Assembly (NCBI GenBank): GCA_937942205.1
Contig: CALDFO010000581.1
Coordinates: 1-6,648 of the forward strand
DNA: 6,648 nucleotides
Reading direction: 5' to 3'
Origin: an uncultured Alphaproteobacteria bacterium
Lineage (GTDB): Bacteria; Pseudomonadota; Alphaproteobacteria; Micropepsales; Micropepsaceae
The position numbers and the translations under genes are program-made. Shown here piece after piece: positions 5,556-6,648 of this stretch (within the stretch, counting starts at the first letter, position 1; every line of letters starts with the position of its first letter). The notes under the pieces were generated by a model. That model ran no database searches. It was given only the letters and a program-made list of their open reading frames with translations, and was not told the origin of the DNA.

Positions 5556-6648
5556 GTGGACATACCGGTCAGGTCCAACGGCCCGCAGCGCATCGCCTTC
5601 GACGCCGAAGGCGATTTCCTCAAGACCGTGCGCGCCCGGGTGCATGAGGCGCTGCAGGGATGCGCCCCGCGCGGCAATCCGCGCCAGCTGCGCAAGGCCG
5701 CCTTTATCGCCGTCTGGTTCCTGGCTTCCTTCGCGCTGATGCTGGCGGCGGGGCCGCTGTGGCTGGAATTGCTGATGGCCGCGTCCTGGGGGCTGGCCGC
5801 CAGCGCCGTCGGCTTCAACATTTTCCACGACGCCAATCACGGCGCGATGCTGCCGGGTCCGCGCGGCAATCTGGTGATCGGCATATTGGCTTCCACGGTG
5901 CTGGGCGCCAGCCGCTATCTGTGGAACTTCAAACATCAGGTCCTGCATCACCGCTTCACCAACATCCAGGGTTGGGACGACGATCTGGAGACGCGCGGTT
6001 TCCTGCGCCTGTCGCCGCGGCAGGCCTGGAAGCCGCGCTATCGCGGCCAGCATGTCTTCGTCTTTGTCCTCTATGCCATCAACGCCATCGAGATGGTGTT
6101 CGTGAAGGACTGGGTGCAGTTCTTCACCCTGCGCATCAATCCCTATCAGCGCATTCCGGCGATGACCGGCGCCCAGAAGCTGGAATTCGTCCTGTCCAAG
6201 CTGGTTTATCTGGCGATCTTCGTGGCGCTGCCTTTCCTGCTGCTGCCGCCGCTTCATGCCCTTCTCTGCCTACTGACCTATCAGGTGACGCTGGGACTTT
6301 CGCTGGCCTTTGTGTTCAGCATGGCCCATCAGGTCGAGGCGGTGGCCTTTCCCGCGCCGCGGGGCGCGCCGCCACGCTTGGAGGGAGGGGGGGCGGCGCA
6401 CCAGATGCACACCACCGCCAATTTCGCCACCGGCAGCCGCGCCTGGACCTGGTTCAGCGGCGGGCTGAACCACCAGATCGAGCATCATCTGTTTCCCGCC
6501 ATCAGCCACGGTCACTATGCGGCGATCGGGCCGGTGGTGCGGCGCACGGCGGATGAGTTCGGGCTGCCCTATCACCAGTACGCCACCTGGCGCGGCGCGG
6601 TTGCCAGCCATGTGCGCCTTCTGCGCCAACTGGCGATGCGGCCGGAAC
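5556..6648 (+). CDS. Membrane fatty-acid desaturase (tri-histidine, front-end-like), C-terminus cut by window edge
   Basis: The frame is open from GTG 5556 to the right edge: 364 codons with no stop. It is a di-iron membrane desaturase introducing a double bond into acyl chains of lipids or acyl-CoA. The three histidine boxes are intact: HDANH (residues 91-95), HQVLHH (127-132, followed by RFTNIQGWDDDLE) and QIEHH (307-311, in GGLNHQIEHHLFP). Hydrophobic segments lie at about 48-90, 105-118, 167-183 and 211-256, arranged around the boxes as expected. The HQMHTTANF motif (282-290) precedes box 3. Gln at the start of box 3 and the DDDLE segment resemble delta-5/delta-6 'front-end' and linoleoyl-CoA desaturases, but regiospecificity cannot be read from sequence. 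There is no fused cytochrome b5 or ferredoxin domain in the visible part, so a separate electron donor is needed. Bacterial relatives are about 340-370 aa, so little is missing. The start choice rests on AGGGGG 7 bases upstream. Confidence 0.92.
   Translation, partial: MDIPVRSNGPQRIAFDAEGDFLKTVRARVHEALQGCAPRGNPRQLRKAAFIAVWFLASFALMLAAGPLWLELLMAASWGLAASAVGFNIFHDANHGAMLPGPRGNLVIGILASTVLGASRYLWNFKHQVLHHRFTNIQGWDDDLETRGFLRLSPRQAWKPRYRGQHVFVFVLYAINAIEMVFVKDWVQFFTLRINPYQRIPAMTGAQKLEFVLSKLVYLAIFVALPFLLLPPLHALLCLLTYQVTLGLSLAFVFSMAHQVEAVAFPAPRGAPPRLEGGGAAHQMHTTANFATGSRAWTWFSGGLNHQIEHHLFPAISHGHYAAIGPVVRRTADEFGLPYHQYATWRGAVASHVRLLRQLAMRPE

Noticed and set aside
4013..5647. A 544-codon open frame on the plus strand
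   Set aside because: It lies opposite the upstream M20 gene, which has a complete set of family motifs, signal peptide and RBS. The plus-strand product is low-complexity (rich in Gly, Arg, His, Gln) with no recognisable domain. Such antisense frames are common in GC-rich genes.
5660..6556. A 298-codon plus-strand frame and a 243-codon minus-strand frame (5526-6257) across the desaturase
   Set aside because: Both are out-of-frame shadows; the frame starting at GTG 5556 carries all three histidine boxes and continuous membrane segments.

Overview
The window is GC-rich (about two-thirds G+C by eye) and densely coded, with G/C-ending codons. Secreted M20 hydrolases, a periplasmic quinoprotein dehydrogenase and a tri-histidine desaturase together suggest a Gram-negative, probably an alphaproteobacterium. 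That is inference from gene style; there is no rRNA or other marker to confirm it. I see no tRNA, rRNA, CRISPR array, insertion sequence or phage gene.

Layout, left to right. (1) 1-427, minus strand: a GlcG/HbpS-type (DUF336, haem-binding/haem-degrading fold) protein whose C-terminal end runs off the left edge. (2) About 428-508: a short divergent intergenic region. (3) About 509-2599, plus strand: an exported PQQ-dependent dehydrogenase related to membrane glucose dehydrogenase. It lacks that enzyme's membrane anchor and carries a c-type cytochrome domain inserted inside the beta-propeller. (4) 2596-4014 and 4025-5431, minus strand: two tandem, paralogous, signal-peptide-bearing M20 metallopeptidases. 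They form a two-gene operon with a 10-base gap, and the second gene's Shine-Dalgarno overlaps the first gene's stop codon. The downstream gene converges on the PQQ dehydrogenase with a 4-base overlap. (5) 5432-5555: a second divergent intergenic region. (6) 5556-6648, plus strand: a membrane fatty-acid desaturase with three histidine boxes, starting at GTG and cut near its C-terminus by the right edge.

How the genes work together. The dehydrogenase should oxidise a sugar or alcohol in the periplasm and pass electrons from PQQ through its own haem c to the respiratory chain. The divergent DUF336 gene may share its control region. The two M20 enzymes look like periplasmic peptide or amino-acid-conjugate hydrolases that arose by duplication and have diverged around the active site. 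The desaturase modifies membrane lipid acyl chains and has no visible functional tie to its neighbours beyond sharing a promoter region. I find no strong case for a wholly new system. The points most worth following are the cytochrome-in-propeller architecture with an altered C-terminal loop, the start region of that gene, and the diverging M20 pair.
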